A stretch of DNA of 64,000 nucleotides from Macrocybe gigantea (Eukaryota; Basidiomycota; Agaricomycetes; Agaricales; Callistosporiaceae). The notes under the pieces are model-generated. The model worked only from the letters and a program-made list of their open reading frames with translations, was not told the DNA's origin and ran no database searches. Location of the stretch: NCBI GenBank assembly GCA_011319805.1, contig SJRY01000245.1, positions 62,001 through 126,000 on the forward strand, given 5' to 3'. A program made the position numbers and the translations under genes. Shown piece after piece: positions 45,200 to 57,529 of this stretch (its first letter is position 1; each line of letters opens with the position of its first letter).

Positions 45200-46944
45200 T
45201 CAGTCTGCGGAAGTGCACGATTTGTCCCCGGGGACCAAATGATACAGGTGCTTGACGCGTTCAACTGTGGCCGCATCCCCAGTATTCTTAAGGCAATTAG
45301 ATGCTTTAGGATTCAAAGCCAGCTTGGACACTCACCTTCGTCAGGTCATCACTAATTTTGACGCATGGGGCACCATTTACAGAGGACAACTTAATGACAA
45401 TATTCAGTGCCTTGCTCTTCTCAGTGCCACCACTTGAAGCCTTGCGGAAATCATTAGTAAAGTTGGTGCCAATACCGAATGAGACTGAGATTTTGGTCAG
45501 CCAAGAGATAGAGAACGCGTGTCTCAGAGGAGTACCTCTTGGAAGGTTGAGTTCTTGGGTTTGTTGGCGCAATTTTATCGCCTTGTCTACGTTCAAAGCA
45601 TCGGAGTAAATTATCCATTTGTCTTTTGGATCAATTCCCAGAGACTCGTAGACCTCTTTCATGCGGGGCGCAAATATGAATGGGTCACCGGAATCCTGCC
45701 TCAGGCCATTCCAACGGCGAGCGCGATCTACATCCGTGACGAAGTCCTATAGAAAAGGCCATTAGTTTAAATATGGGACAGATTCAGGGAATCACCTTGA
45801 AAAATGCCTCAGTCGAAAATGTGTCTGTCAACGCTATAAGGTTCGACATGGGATAAACAGTCTCCCAGAGCTCCATGGCAGTGGAATTGGATCCTTCGTA
45901 TCCTTTGATTGCGGCGACCTGTCCGAAGTGTTCATAACTGGATTGACCACATGAGAACGCTTCTTACTCCCATAAACCATTCGCTTCAAAGAGGCTGAGT
46001 CCACAGTCACTCCGGAGCACTGAAGGGACAACTCACTGCGCGATAGTTCCAACAGCGGCGGTGCCGAACTTGCGAGCTAAGTGCACCTACAAACACCATA
46101 GATGAAGACACGACACATGAATGGAATCAAAGTTCATACATTGCTCGTCCCACTCAGAGCGCCTTGGCTAGACACCTCGCTGGCAGCACGAACGAGGCCT
46201 TGCATTACTAATTCTTGCGTGTGATAGGACCTCCTGCGCCGGGTGCCAAATTCGCTGAAAACACAGTCGGCCTGAAGCAATTTGCGCCCTTTTTCATAAG
46301 CTTTTTCTGTCGATCGATAAGAAATTAAACAAGGGCCAGAGCATATGCCTGAGATCAGACAACCTTCTTGACCGTCATAGTTCCAGTCAGTCATTACGGT
46401 CTGGAAATACGTTTCGCTCAAGCAAGCCATGACAGGCACCTCCCACAGGATCGTTTCCACCCAAGGGCCGCGTGCTTCAATCTCCACGTTACCCAATGTT
46501 CCGTCGTCTGAAAGGGGAATAAATGTGACACGGAGCTGCTCTGGTTTGAAGCGGTAAGACGCCAGGTAAGACATATATTCGTCCGTGAAATATGGGCAGG
46601 CAGTTTGAAGCCAGGAGCGCTCCTCCTCAGTGAGTGCTAGGTCTGTAAATTCTGAGCAAAGAAGTTCATGAGTGATGAGGGATATGTAAGGAGACTAGGA
46701 AGCAGACGAGAGATGGCTGATCTAAAGCGCTCGACGCATTGACGAGAAAAGTGTGTGTTCTTATCTCGGTTTGTAAATCGATAGGTCGCTTCCACAGTGG
46801 GGAAGTGATGTAAGACAGCTTGTTGCATGGTGAACTACGGGGTTGTTTTCAAACGGGACATAGTGGAGAAAAGCGACAAACTTTGTAAAGATCAGTGTCC
46901 AATATAGACTTGGGAACAGCGAGGTTGACGAATGGTGCAGACAT
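45200..46944 (-). CDS. NPT1: Nicotinate phosphoribosyltransferase
   Basis: Makes nicotinic acid mononucleotide in NAD salvage. Start at 46944 (MSAPFVNLAVPKSILDTDLY). An intron joins K to FTMQQAVLHHFPTVEATYRF (KxTMQQ is the family's N-terminal motif). Then TDEYMSYLASYRFKPEQLRV, WEVPVMACLSETYF, CVFSEFGTRRRRSYHTQELV, and GALSGTSNV followed, after an intron, by HLARKFGTAAVGTIA. HEWFMG is joined directly to VAAIKGYEGSNSTAMELWE by removing a 50 nt intron; without it the frame seems broken. Later: NLIALTDTFSTEAFFK, RWNGLRQDSGDPF, WIIYSDALNVDKAIKL, SFGIGTNFTND, and the last exon NTGDAATVERVKHLYHLVPG, stop 45200-45202. Confidence 0.93.
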
Positions 46945-47053
46945 AGTGGTACTGGTTGATGATGGTGTGGGACAATGTGAAGGATCTGCTCCATCATCGT
47001 GACCTCCTCCCTTCACTCATCTCCGCACCTTCCGGTCACGCTTTTTGGTTCAG
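46945..47053. promoter_or_regulatory. Shared divergent promoter (NPT1 / SKI6)
   Basis: 109 bp between start codons, pyrimidine-rich toward the SKI6 side. No known site recognised. Confidence 0.4.
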
Positions 47054-47949
47054 ATGGTCAGACGACATGGTCTGCTAGCGTTAAGCATGCTAATGCTGTT
47101 CAATAGGGTTCTCGCTTGGAGATTCTCAACGAAGCTGGATTCCGTTCTGACGGTCGCAAGCAATATGAATTGCGAGATATCACGGTTAACCTCTCCCAAC
47201 AAGGCGCTGCCGATGGGTCTGCCGTTCTTGGGCATGGGTTAACGCAAGTTCACGTATCAGTTTTTGGTCCCCGTGAAGCAAAGATACGGTCGCAGACTCT
47301 GCACGATCGAGCCGTTATCAATGTGGAAGTGAGCATTGCGGCTTTCAGCGCTGGCGAACGGAGGAGGCGAACAAAAGGTGACAAGTGAGTTTTCCTGCAG
47401 CCGTCGCCTGTTATCCATCATCACATTTCTCTCAGACGCATAATGGAGCTAGCTTCCATCATTAAATCGACGTTCGAACCCGTTGTGCAAACGAGCCTCT
47501 ACCCTCGATCTCAAATAGACATCTTCATCCAAGTTCTCCAACAGGATGGCGGACTGTTACAAACCTGTATTAATGCCGCCACGCTGGCATTAATCAATGC
47601 CGGGGTGCCGCTACTTGACTTTGTCTGTGCAGTGACAGGCGGAGTGCACGCAACATCCCCGCTCCTAGATTTGACGCTAATTGAAGAAAGCGATGTTCCA
47701 TTTGTGACGATGGCCTTGATGCCTAGGACACGAAAAGTAACGCTGGTAACGATGGAGACTCGTCTACATGTTGAACGGTTCGGGCAACTGATCAGATTGG
47801 CTGGCGAGGCGGCAGCGACAATACATCAGGAAATGAAGATCGCGGTACAGTCAAGGACGAGTGTTCTTGCAATTGCTATGAGGTCTGTAGCCCGTTCCGT
47901 GGTTGTAGAAGGAGAAAATGATGGAGATGGTAGAATGCAAGAGAGCTAA
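47054..47949 (+). CDS. SKI6: Exosome core subunit Rrp41/Ski6 (RNase PH family)
   Basis: Ring subunit of the RNA exosome that processes and degrades RNA; eukaryotic rings are catalytically inactive. The first coding exon is only the ATG (47054-47056). Intron 47057-47106 begins GTCAGA directly after it. The second exon gives GSRLEILNEAGFRSDGRKQY, the standard Rrp41 N-terminus. RNase PH fold: LRDITVNLSQQGAADGSAVL, HGLTQVHVSVFGPRE, NVEVSIAAFSAGERRRRTKG, then after an intron RIMELASIIKSTFEPVVQTS, IDIFIQVLQQDGGLLQTCIN, AATLALINAGVPLLDFVCAV, ending EGENDGDGRMQES, stop 47947-47949. The convergent TRM8 stop is 10 bp away. Confidence 0.94.
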
Positions 47950-47959
47950 GAGTATGATT

Positions 47960-48971
<1,012 letters not shown>

Positions 48972-50869
48972 ATGGCCTCTGCTGCTCGCTCCGTCTTCTC
49001 TGTCGTCAGTATTCCCTCTCGTCGCCTGTATCCTTGACCGACCCCCATCAACAGACACGCTCGCCCTTCCTGCGTTCGGCAGTTGCCACGTCGGTCCGAT
49101 TCTCCTCAACAGGCTCCAAGTCGCTGTCTCTGAAGGACAGACTTGCTGAACTCATTCCTGCTGCAAAAGAGAACGTGAGCACAGCTTTCCAATCTCCCAT
49201 TGACTTGTTTGATGCTATGTCATCAAAAATTTCAGGTCAAGCGTATTCGCGCAGAGCATGGCAAGAAGTCATTCGGGCCAGTCCTCGTTGATCAGCTCTA
49301 TGGGTAAGGTGCTGCATTAACGCCTTACGAGAGTGTCTGACCGCTTTCAAGTGGGATGCGTGGCCTCCCTGCTCTGATCTGGGATGGCTCCGTTCTCGAC
49401 CCCGGTATGTCTGACGTTGATATCCTGCAGAATTAGTCGATAATTCTTGGTTCAGAGGAGGGCATTCGTTTCCGTGGCAGAACTATTCCAGAATGCCAAG
49501 CTCTCCTGCCGAAGGCTCCCGGTGGCTCCGAACCACTTCCTGAAGGCCTTTTTTGGCTCCTTGTGACAGGCGAGATCCCGACACAGGAGCAAGTTGATGC
49601 GTTATCCCGAGATTGGGCTGCTCGTGCTTCTATCCCAGAGTTTGTGGAGGAGATTCTTGATCGCTGCCCGCCATCACTTCACCCAATGAGTCAATTCAGC
49701 ATGGCTGTCACTGCCGTATGATGTCTCCCATTTCTTCCCCTTGGGGTGGTTTTGATCTCATTTCCGTTTCACAGCTGAGCCATGATTCTGCCTTTGCAAA
49801 GGAATATCATCGTGGAATGTCCAAGAAAGATTACTGGGGACCTGCCTATGAGGATGCGATGGATCTGTCAGTTTGACATTGAATTTAGTTTGGTCTCTTT
49901 TCCATCTGACGTTCATCCCCCCCGGTGATTGAAGGATTGCCAAATTACCCAATATTGCTGGTCGCATCTATCGTAACGTTTATGGACCCGGCAAGCTTCC
50001 TGCGATCGACCCTACGAAGGACTACTCTCACAACCTTGCAAATCTTCTTGGCTTTGGCAATAACTCTGGCTTCGTTGAGCTCTTGCGTCTCTACATCACC
50101 ATTCACAGGTAAATTTATCCCCGACTCCAAAATCTGTGATAATCTTGGCATCCGCATACAGTGATCATGAAGGTGGCAATGTCTCCGCGCATACCGGTAA
50201 ACTTGTCGGATCCGCGTTGTCCGACCCTTTCCTTGCGTATGGTGCAGCTTTGAATGGTCTCGCTGGTCCTCTGCATGGTCTCGCAAATCAAGAAGTCCTT
50301 GTCTGGCTTTACAATATGCAGGCTAAGATCGGCCAAGATGCATCTGATGAGGCTGTGAAGGAGTATGTTTGGTCGACTCTCAATGCGGGGCAGGTTGTAC
50401 CTGGCTATGGGCATGCTGTGTTGAGGAAGACCGATCCTCGTTACACAGCACAACGTGAATTCGCTCTCAAGCATCTCCCAGATGACAAGCTTTTCAAACT
50501 AGTTGGTCAAGTTTACAATATCGTCCCCGAGATTTTGCTGGAGGTTTGTTAGTTCCATTTCTGCCTGGCAATGAAGCTCATAGGATGAGCAGGCAGGCAA
50601 AGCGAAGAACCCGTGGCCCAACGTTGATGCCCATTCTGGCGTACTCCTGACTCATTATGGTCTCACTGAGATGCAGTTTTACACTGTCCTCTTTGGTGTT
50701 TCGCGAGCATTCGGCGTTGCAGCCCAGCTTATTTGGGATCGTGCCCTTGGTGCTCGTGAGTCTTGATCCATAGTCGTTACTGCATCGTCTAATCCGCATG
50801 TCAGCTCTTGAGCGGCCCAAGTCGTACTCCAGCGCCGCCATTGATAAGATGTTCGCAGGAAAACCTTGA
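48972..50869 (+). CDS. CIT1: Mitochondrial citrate synthase
   Basis: Condenses acetyl-CoA with oxaloacetate, the first TCA-cycle step, in the matrix. Start at 48972 ([11 protein letters not shown]), then [20 protein letters not shown] across an intron, a typical mitochondrial presequence. Core: [20 protein letters not shown] joined across two introns, [51 protein letters not shown]. Catalytic His residues are in [10 protein letters not shown] and [14 protein letters not shown]; the catalytic Asp is in [12 protein letters not shown] (across the intron near 50545-50586). [20 protein letters not shown] follows and the end is [12 protein letters not shown], stop 50867-50869. At least nine exons. 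ATG7 begins 116 bp downstream on the same strand. Confidence 0.95.
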
Positions 50870-50985
50870 CGCAGCTGCATGATACGTTTGAATTAATAAT
50901 CTGACTAAATAGAAAAGTGTACTTGGTACACATTATGTTATCTCGTTACTTAATCAACTCTTTTGCAACGACTACTACCATCGTC

Positions 50986-53601
50986 ATGCCCATCGTCCAG
51001 TTTGCTCCTTTCTCATCTCTCGTTCAACCTTCCTTTTGGCATGAGCTCACTAACCTCAAGATCGACATCCTGCGACTTTCCGATGATGCGATACCGATCC
51101 ATGGTGTCTATACTACCGGTCGATCCGTGAGAGATAGAGAAACGGGCTCAGAGATCGCGCTGGGATGCAATTTGAGTGTGGGTTCAGAGTCCTTTGATAA
51201 GAACTTCAAGTACGTTTCGCTCGATTACCTCGCGGCTTATCGGTCAATGTTGGCTAATGTTGGCTACAGACCACCTCTGGGATCTATCATTGCACATGGG
51301 TTATTAAAGAATTATAATACGATAGAAGATTTCAAAGCGGCGGACAAGACGGCTCTCTTCAATCAAGAAGCAGACAGAGTAAGCTGTTTACTATGGTTCT
51401 CTGTATTCATCCATAAGCATTACTGCGATAGATATGGGCACACGCACTGCAAACTCGGGATACCTCACAGCTGAATCATTTTCTTCTGATCACATTCGCT
51501 GACCTCAAGAAATACAAATATTTCTACTGGTTTGCCTTCCCTGCCTTTGTCGCAAAGCCAGCCTGGGAGATCTCGGACGATGGTTGGGGGAATGCAGCCG
51601 ACGTATTTACCAATGAATCCGTATGAATTCTTCATTTCAATCAGCGCGATCTTAATCACACGATTTGCATAGTTATCTTCTATCCAGTCGCAGCTCGAGG
51701 TCAAAAATACAGCTGGGCCTCTTGCTTTCTTTCTTGTGAAAGAGGATTCGGAAGGCACGACTATCGCTTCTGTCGAGGACTATCGTTCTTTTTTCCGTTC
51801 AGTGCATGAATCTTCGGTTCGTCCCTTTGTCCTGGAGGATGATGGACAGCTCACGAGCAAACGGCGCAGCGGACAATTGCGTTTATCGATCCATCTGCTC
51901 AACCTAATAATCCTGGATGGCCACTTCGGAATATTCTCGCCTATCTACGTGTGTTATACCCGGATTCTACGTCTACAGTTCGCATACTGTGTTGGCGCGA
52001 CTCAGAGACACGACCCCTCGTATGGAAGAGCAAATTCGGACTTCTGCGCCTTGGAGCTGATGTAACAGCCACTTCGGATCAAAGACCTGCTGCCGTGGGT
52101 TGGGAAAAAAATCCTCAGGCCAAACTGGGTCCAAGAGTGGCGGATTTAGCTCCGATGATGGATCCCGAAAGGTACATGAGTCGTGTTCTGCAGTGCGGAT
52201 GTCACTGAATTTACTAGATTAGCCAATCAAGCTGTGGACCTCAATTTGAAGCTCATGCGCTGGCGTATTCTGCCATCTCTCGACCTGGAAAAGGTTTCCA
52301 AGACCAGATGTCTATTATTGGGAGCAGGAACTCTCGGTTGCTACGTGGCACGGACACTCATGGTGTGCTTATCCTTCAGATTCGGAGCCAGCACAAAGTA
52401 GACAGTGCTTTTTACAGGGATGGGGAGTACGCACGGTCACTTTTGTTGACTCCGCTCGTGTCTCTTTTTCAAATCCGGTTCGGCAACCTCTGTTTGAGTT
52501 TGAGGACTGTCTCGACGGCGGCAAACCAAAAGCTGCATGTGCAGCTGATAGGATGAGAAGAATTTTCCCTGGCATGGCAAGTATGATGTGGTTGTTATGG
52601 CTCGTATAACTAACCTGTGAGATGACAGAATGCTTCTGGCCATATGCTCTCCATTCCAATGCCTGGTCATCCTGTACCGCTCACAGACACGGCACTTGCT
52701 CAAACCAAGGAAGCTGTCATAATGCTCGAGAAGCTCATTGATGAACATGATGCTGTATTTCTTCTCATGGACTCTAGAGAGAGCCGATGGTTGCCTACAG
52801 TGATAGGTGCCTCCAAGGGCAAGGTATATATAGTACAATTATATATTCTGCTTCTTTGACGTGCAATATGTTTTAGATCATAATCAATGCTGCTCTAGGA
52901 TTTGATACGTTTCTTGTTATGCGTCATGGTGCTCGAACACAGTTGTCTGTCAATAACAACCAAAGGTTAGGTTGTTATTATTGCAATGATATAGTTGCAC
53001 CTAGTGATGTAAGTCAACAATAGTTTGTTTGCATTCTTGATCAGTTGACATTCACCAGTCTCTGTCAGACAGAAGTCTTGATCAGATGTGCACTGTGACT
53101 CGTCCAGGATTGGCTTCCATTGCTGCTTCTACAGCAGTTGAACTATTAGTCTCATTATTGCAGCATCCACATGGGTATGCTCATATTAATGCTAAAGGAG
53201 AGATGCTGAAGTTATAATACTATTGTAGGATTCAGGCTGAAGCTCCTCCACTACAGCAATCCATGAGCAACTTTGATGATTCAGTCAATAGTAGCATTTT
53301 AGGATTGGTTCCTCATCAAATCCGTGGCTTTTTGGCACAATTTCGCAATATGCATATTGTTGGGTCTGCATATGATAGATGCACAGGCTGTAGTGACATG
53401 GTAAGCAGTATTTATATTATAGATATTTGAAAATTTACTTGTATTTTCAAGGTGCTTCATGCATATGAGACTCAGGGCTTTGAAATGCTGCTTAAAGCAT
53501 TCAATGATGCTAATTATTTGCCATCATTGACTGGATTAAGTGAACTATATAGTGAAAGTGAAGCTATTCTAGAAACTGTGGATTGGAATGATGAGGATTG
53601 A
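50986..53601 (+). CDS. ATG7: Autophagy E1-like activating enzyme Atg7
   Basis: Activates Atg8 and Atg12 for autophagosome formation. Start at 50986 ([20 protein letters not shown]). The N-terminal domain includes [18 protein letters not shown] and [16 protein letters not shown]. Intron 51817-51869 joins VHESS to [17 protein letters not shown]. The E1 domain has the ATP loop [53 protein letters not shown], the catalytic cysteine in [14 protein letters not shown], and zinc cysteines in GCYYCND and CTGCSD. Intron 52577-52628 is GC-AG (ATG|GCAAGT ... ACAG|AAT). The C-terminal end is ETVDWNDED, stop 53599-53601. From about 52950 the exons and introns are nearly free of CpG, like the transposon block next door, yet the frame and all key residues are intact. 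Confidence 0.94.
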
Positions 53602-55487
53602 CAATATCTGATCTACTACTATATAATATAGAAGTAGAAAGTATCTTTTTCTGGCAAAATTTACCATTGACAAATTGTGGCATATAAATGATCAGACTCA
53701 GCACTGATAGCATCTTTACCACTTGAAGCTCTGCCTGGCTCACTTAATGTATGGCATCAGTAGGCAGTCAGGGAGGAGTAAAATAGAATATTTGTGCTAT
53801 GAGAGTTCAATGCTAGACAGCATATGAAAAAAGACTTATCGGAGTCAGGCATTTGGTGGCACAAAAGCATGGAGTGGGATGGAATTTTCTCTTCTATCTA
53901 TGCTGTTGTGAGAGCTGTTAAGAATTGTGTCACACACTGGAACATCAAAACAGGCACTGTGATATGAGAGAGGCCAGAAAAGAATGCTGGCACTTTGTGA
54001 AAATTGATGTGATAAAGTGAAATGCAAGAGTTCAGCCTGGACCCTATTTATAATTTTTACACTTTTTACATGTAAAAAAAAGTAGAATTTGTACTTTCCT
54101 CTACTTTCCTCTGCCAAAGGAAAGTCAGAGCCTAAGCCACTCTGATGAAAAGTTGACTAGCTTTCTATTAAAAAAAAGTTCAGTTGATGCTTTTTACCTC
54201 TGTTACTGTTTTCAATATAAAAAATATTTCAAATTTATCATTATTGCTTCCATTCACTTCCTCTTTGACATTCTCTCTCTCCAGCCTGAACATGCTGAAA
54301 GCTGCAGCAAAAATCACTTACCAGCAAAGCAATCCCTTCCTGTCCCACTCCAGAACACTTGCTAATATTGACACTCTGAAGGTGTGCAGCTGCTATAAAC
54401 ATGGCAGGGCCCTGACAATAATGAAGAAATATTATAAGCACATCAAGCATGCTTGGAAATGGCTTTGTGAATATTCATGGTCAGAGAATAGCAAAGATCC
54501 AGCATCCTCATCTCTAGCCTTTGTGGATTTGTGCTTCGAGAGCTCTAGCTCTGTTACTATAGATGACAACATATACAGTGATCTGGTCTTTTAATGCACA
54601 TAGGATAATATATCTAATAGATATTCAAACAAGGTCCTTGCCCTCTACCTGTCATACAAGGTATTCTTTGAGGACTGATCACTCACAACATATGATAGAG
54701 CCTATTCTACATTCAAAAATCTATAGAAGCATGTGTAAGTCTTATTATATTCAAAAGTATCTTCTTTTGGAGCTTGTCTATCACTAGAAAAGGATTAACA
54801 TACTATGGCAAATGTTCTACAACAAGGATATGATGCAATAGAAAGAAAATCCTGCTGAGTTGGCAGAAGTCCAAGACATACATGAGGCTGCAAAGCACAA
54901 ATGTGGCATGAGTGCAGGAGATTGAAAGCATGCTATTGCAATATTCAAGAAGCATATTGAAAAGATCTTGAGGTGGTCTGAGCATGTCTGTCCTAAGAGC
55001 GATCTTCAAAAGCTAGCAGAATCAGTAGAGAAACAGGCCAAACGAACAAAGCACCTACAGTTCTGTGTGATAGCTATGATGGGGTAGACAATATGGATAA
55101 GGTGGATCTCTCATTATGCAACAGAGCTGATTCTTTGCTGGGATGCATGTGTATACTAGAGTGAAACTGTGAAAAATCAGAGCTGAGTGCAAAGGCAGTG
55201 TGTGGGGAGCCAGAAGGCTCATGGACTGACAAGTGCCTAAAAGGAGGACTGAGACAAGCTGTGCTACCCAGAATGTAGATGCGAAGTAGTGTGGCAAGGT
55301 TGTCTCGGTACCTACACTGTAGACATGGAGAGGCTGCATAAGGCATCATACATAAAGGATTTATCTAAGGGACAGTATTAGACTGCACTAAAGGGGCAAT
55401 GAAAAGGTAAATCTCAGGGTTAGCTTGTAGATACAGAGCAAAGATCTAGGCATGTTTATACAGGTATAGAAGAAAGGCATCACTGGA
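53602..55487. other. AT-rich, CpG-poor repeat-like DNA
   Basis: No intact gene. It starts right after ATG7. CG dinucleotides are rare while TG and CA are common, and reading frames are broken by stops. Plus-strand stretches near 54280-54600 and 54990-55380 look like fragments of former coding DNA (for example YDGVDNMDKVDLSLCNRADS) but match no family I can name. Best read as old transposon sequence. Confidence 0.55.
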
Positions 55488-56100
55488 CTAATGTCCCATG
55501 ACTTTCATGACCTTGAAGAGGGTCTGGCAAAGCAAATACTCCAAGGTGGCACTGATGAGAATGCTGTGTCCTTGAAAGCCTTTCTTTCTGAGAGGAAGAT
55601 CTGCAGCTCTCACTGCCTCCTTGATTCTGGATAAGAAAATGGCCTTGAAGAGTGGGTGCCTGGGCTTGTCTGGAATAGAATGTACAAAAAGGTGCTCTTT
55701 GGGCAAGGAATTGTTGATCTGGAGATAGTTGTCAAGGGCTGCTTGAGAATCAGATGGACCTGCCTGTAAACTCCAGAATACCTTTTTACTCTCTGGTTTG
55801 GTCTTTGTTCTGGGCAGGCATAATACAGTGATGGTGAGGCTCTGGCATGACTGCTGAAAGAAGAGGTTGCTGCAAGTGATGTATATGCTAGAATTGAAAG
55901 CTTGAAGTGATGGCATAGTGAACTTGCTGAGATGGGCAGTGACATAGAATGCTATGGTAAGACAGGCAAACATGGTGGCATTGAGAGGATTGGATAGATT
56001 CAAGTACTGATAAATAGCAATAATGTAATGAGAAGCAGCTCATGCTTCTTGTGCTTTGAGTTGAGAGAGGCAATTCATTGGGCAGCTTGCATCAGAGCTG
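55488..56100 (-). pseudogene. Remnant of a fungal tyrosine recombinase (DNA breaking-rejoining domain)
   Basis: A minus-strand frame of 171 codons (56003-55488), with similar text extending upstream past a stop to about 56100. It resembles the C-terminal catalytic domain of transposon-borne tyrosine recombinases common in basidiomycetes: LSNPLNATMFACLTIAFY, LPRTKTKPESKKVFWSLQAG, SLPKEHLFVHSIPDKPRHPL, and GFQGHSILISATLEYLLCQ. The last stretch corresponds to the H-x-x-R helix, but the Arg position reads Leu (HSIL). With the stop codons and CpG loss this points to an inactive copy. The parent may have been a Crypton- or DIRS-type element; this cannot be decided here. Confidence 0.55.
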
Positions 56101-57143
56101 CCATTTCAGCCTAATTGGATTGCTGTTATGATTTCAAGACTTATTATTATCTTGACAATGGACATGTGACTCAAGAATCACATGATGAACATGTGATACA
56201 AGATGCAATATAACAAACAAGATGCCATGCAAAAGTCTGAGACAACCCTATAACAATGATATGTCAGCACTGACTAGGGCATAAGGCTATAGTATAGCAT
56301 CTGCAGAATATCATGAGGAGCACAGTCGAATCCTTACTCATACAACTTAGGGCTGAGAGTTTCATGTAGCATGAGGATAACATATAGTATGAAACATAGC
56401 AATATAAATACATAGAAATTATACAGTAGAACTCAGCTTCGAGCTGGCTAAACATTAGCATTCTTCTCCCTGCCTCTCCTCTTCTGAGACAGTTAGAGTG
56501 ACCTGCATGCAGACATAATTTTGCATAGCAAAAGCTCGAAGCTATCCCTTATGCACCTCACTACCCTTACTCTCTTTGCTGCCCTTCCTTCATTGCCCAA
56601 TGGCCCTGAATGCTGTGCGACCAAAGGAATCTGCTGCATCATCATATCCTTTTTTCTCTACAGTTATTGACACTTCAATACTTCAATTCTATTCTCTACC
56701 CCATGCCAACTTATATTCTGGTCTCTGTCCAAGGTCATTGCTTATTGTACTTGGACATACAAGAGGACTAAGAGTAACATTGAGTCTGACTCTGTCCAAA
56801 TCGAGCATTAAAAGGCTGTGCTAGGGTGATCTTTGGAGAGCCCTACTGCATGTCTGACCAGATAGTTTGTTGACCTAGGACATACCTAAGCAAGAGAGAC
56901 CGGAGGACTTGGATATGTGGATAGTCCCCACCTACCAACCACTTTCTCAAACACACCCTTGAAGATTGTTGTCAGGAATGTGTGCTAACCTGAAATGAGA
57001 AAGGGGTTGCTAGACTGCTGGGACCTCTGATGACAAAATCTTCCTTGACTGCTGTTAGAGGCATCTCCATGGCCATGGGGATTTGAGCTGACTCTTCTAC
57101 AGTTTAACAGGCACCTTTCTCTTTTTCTCTAGACCCAACCAAA
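56101..57143. other. Repeat-like region without recognisable gene
   Basis: CpG-poor and T/C-rich in part (56460-56600). It ends in a pyrimidine tract with a good 3' splice site (TTTTTCTCTAG, 57124-57134) just before the next reading frame. Confidence 0.45.
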
Positions 57144-57509
57144 GTGGAAGTCGATGGTCGTGCACCGCCCACATGGTACTATTTGACAAATCACATCAAA
57201 TACCAAACCTCTTTAATGTCACACATCATAGAACTCATCACTGCCCTCTTCGCCTTCATCACTATCATTCTTACCACCCTTTTTGCTGCCAATTTGCTTG
57301 CCCTAGCCTGGGGCACCCTTCAAAACAATCCTCAGCAGGCTAAACAAGTACAGAATGCAATACGGACTTTGGTCAATGCGATCAAAGAAGAGCTAGACTT
57401 GGGCAAGAAGCCTAAGAGAATGAAATCAGAACTGCCGGATCTATATAAAGGGGAATCTGGCCTGATCGGTGATGAGCGCTCTGTGCCGCTGACCACCGAT
57501 AAGTCCTAA
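57144..57509 (+). CDS. Hypothetical single-membrane-segment protein or exon within the repeat block
   Basis: 121 codons. Not recognised. The middle is strongly hydrophobic (LITALFAFITIILTTLFAAN) and could be one transmembrane helix; it is followed by a Gln/Lys-rich helix (NPQQAKQVQNAIRTLVNAIK) and an acidic tail ending LTTDKS. A 3' splice-site-like sequence ends at 57134 and the frame is open upstream to it (DPTKVEVDGRAPP), so it may be the last exon of a longer gene. Keeps more CpG than the flanking DNA. Could be a real lineage-specific gene or a transposon ORF. Confidence 0.35.
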   Translation: MEVDGRAPPTWYYLTNHIKYQTSLMSHIIELITALFAFITIILTTLFAANLLALAWGTLQNNPQQAKQVQNAIRTLVNAIKEELDLGKKPKRMKSELPDLYKGESGLIGDERSVPLTTDKS

Positions 57510-57529
57510 TTTGGTAATCCCACTCCCGC

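Noticed and set aside
45955..46010. Apparent frameshift in NPT1 after HEWFMG
   Set aside because: A 50 nt GT-AG intron (GTAAGA...GACAG) joins HEWFMG to VAAIKGYEG and restores the normal protein.
51817..51869. Apparent frameshift in ATG7 before [13 protein letters not shown]
   Set aside because: Removing a 53 nt GT-AG intron joins VHESS to [10 protein letters not shown] in frame.
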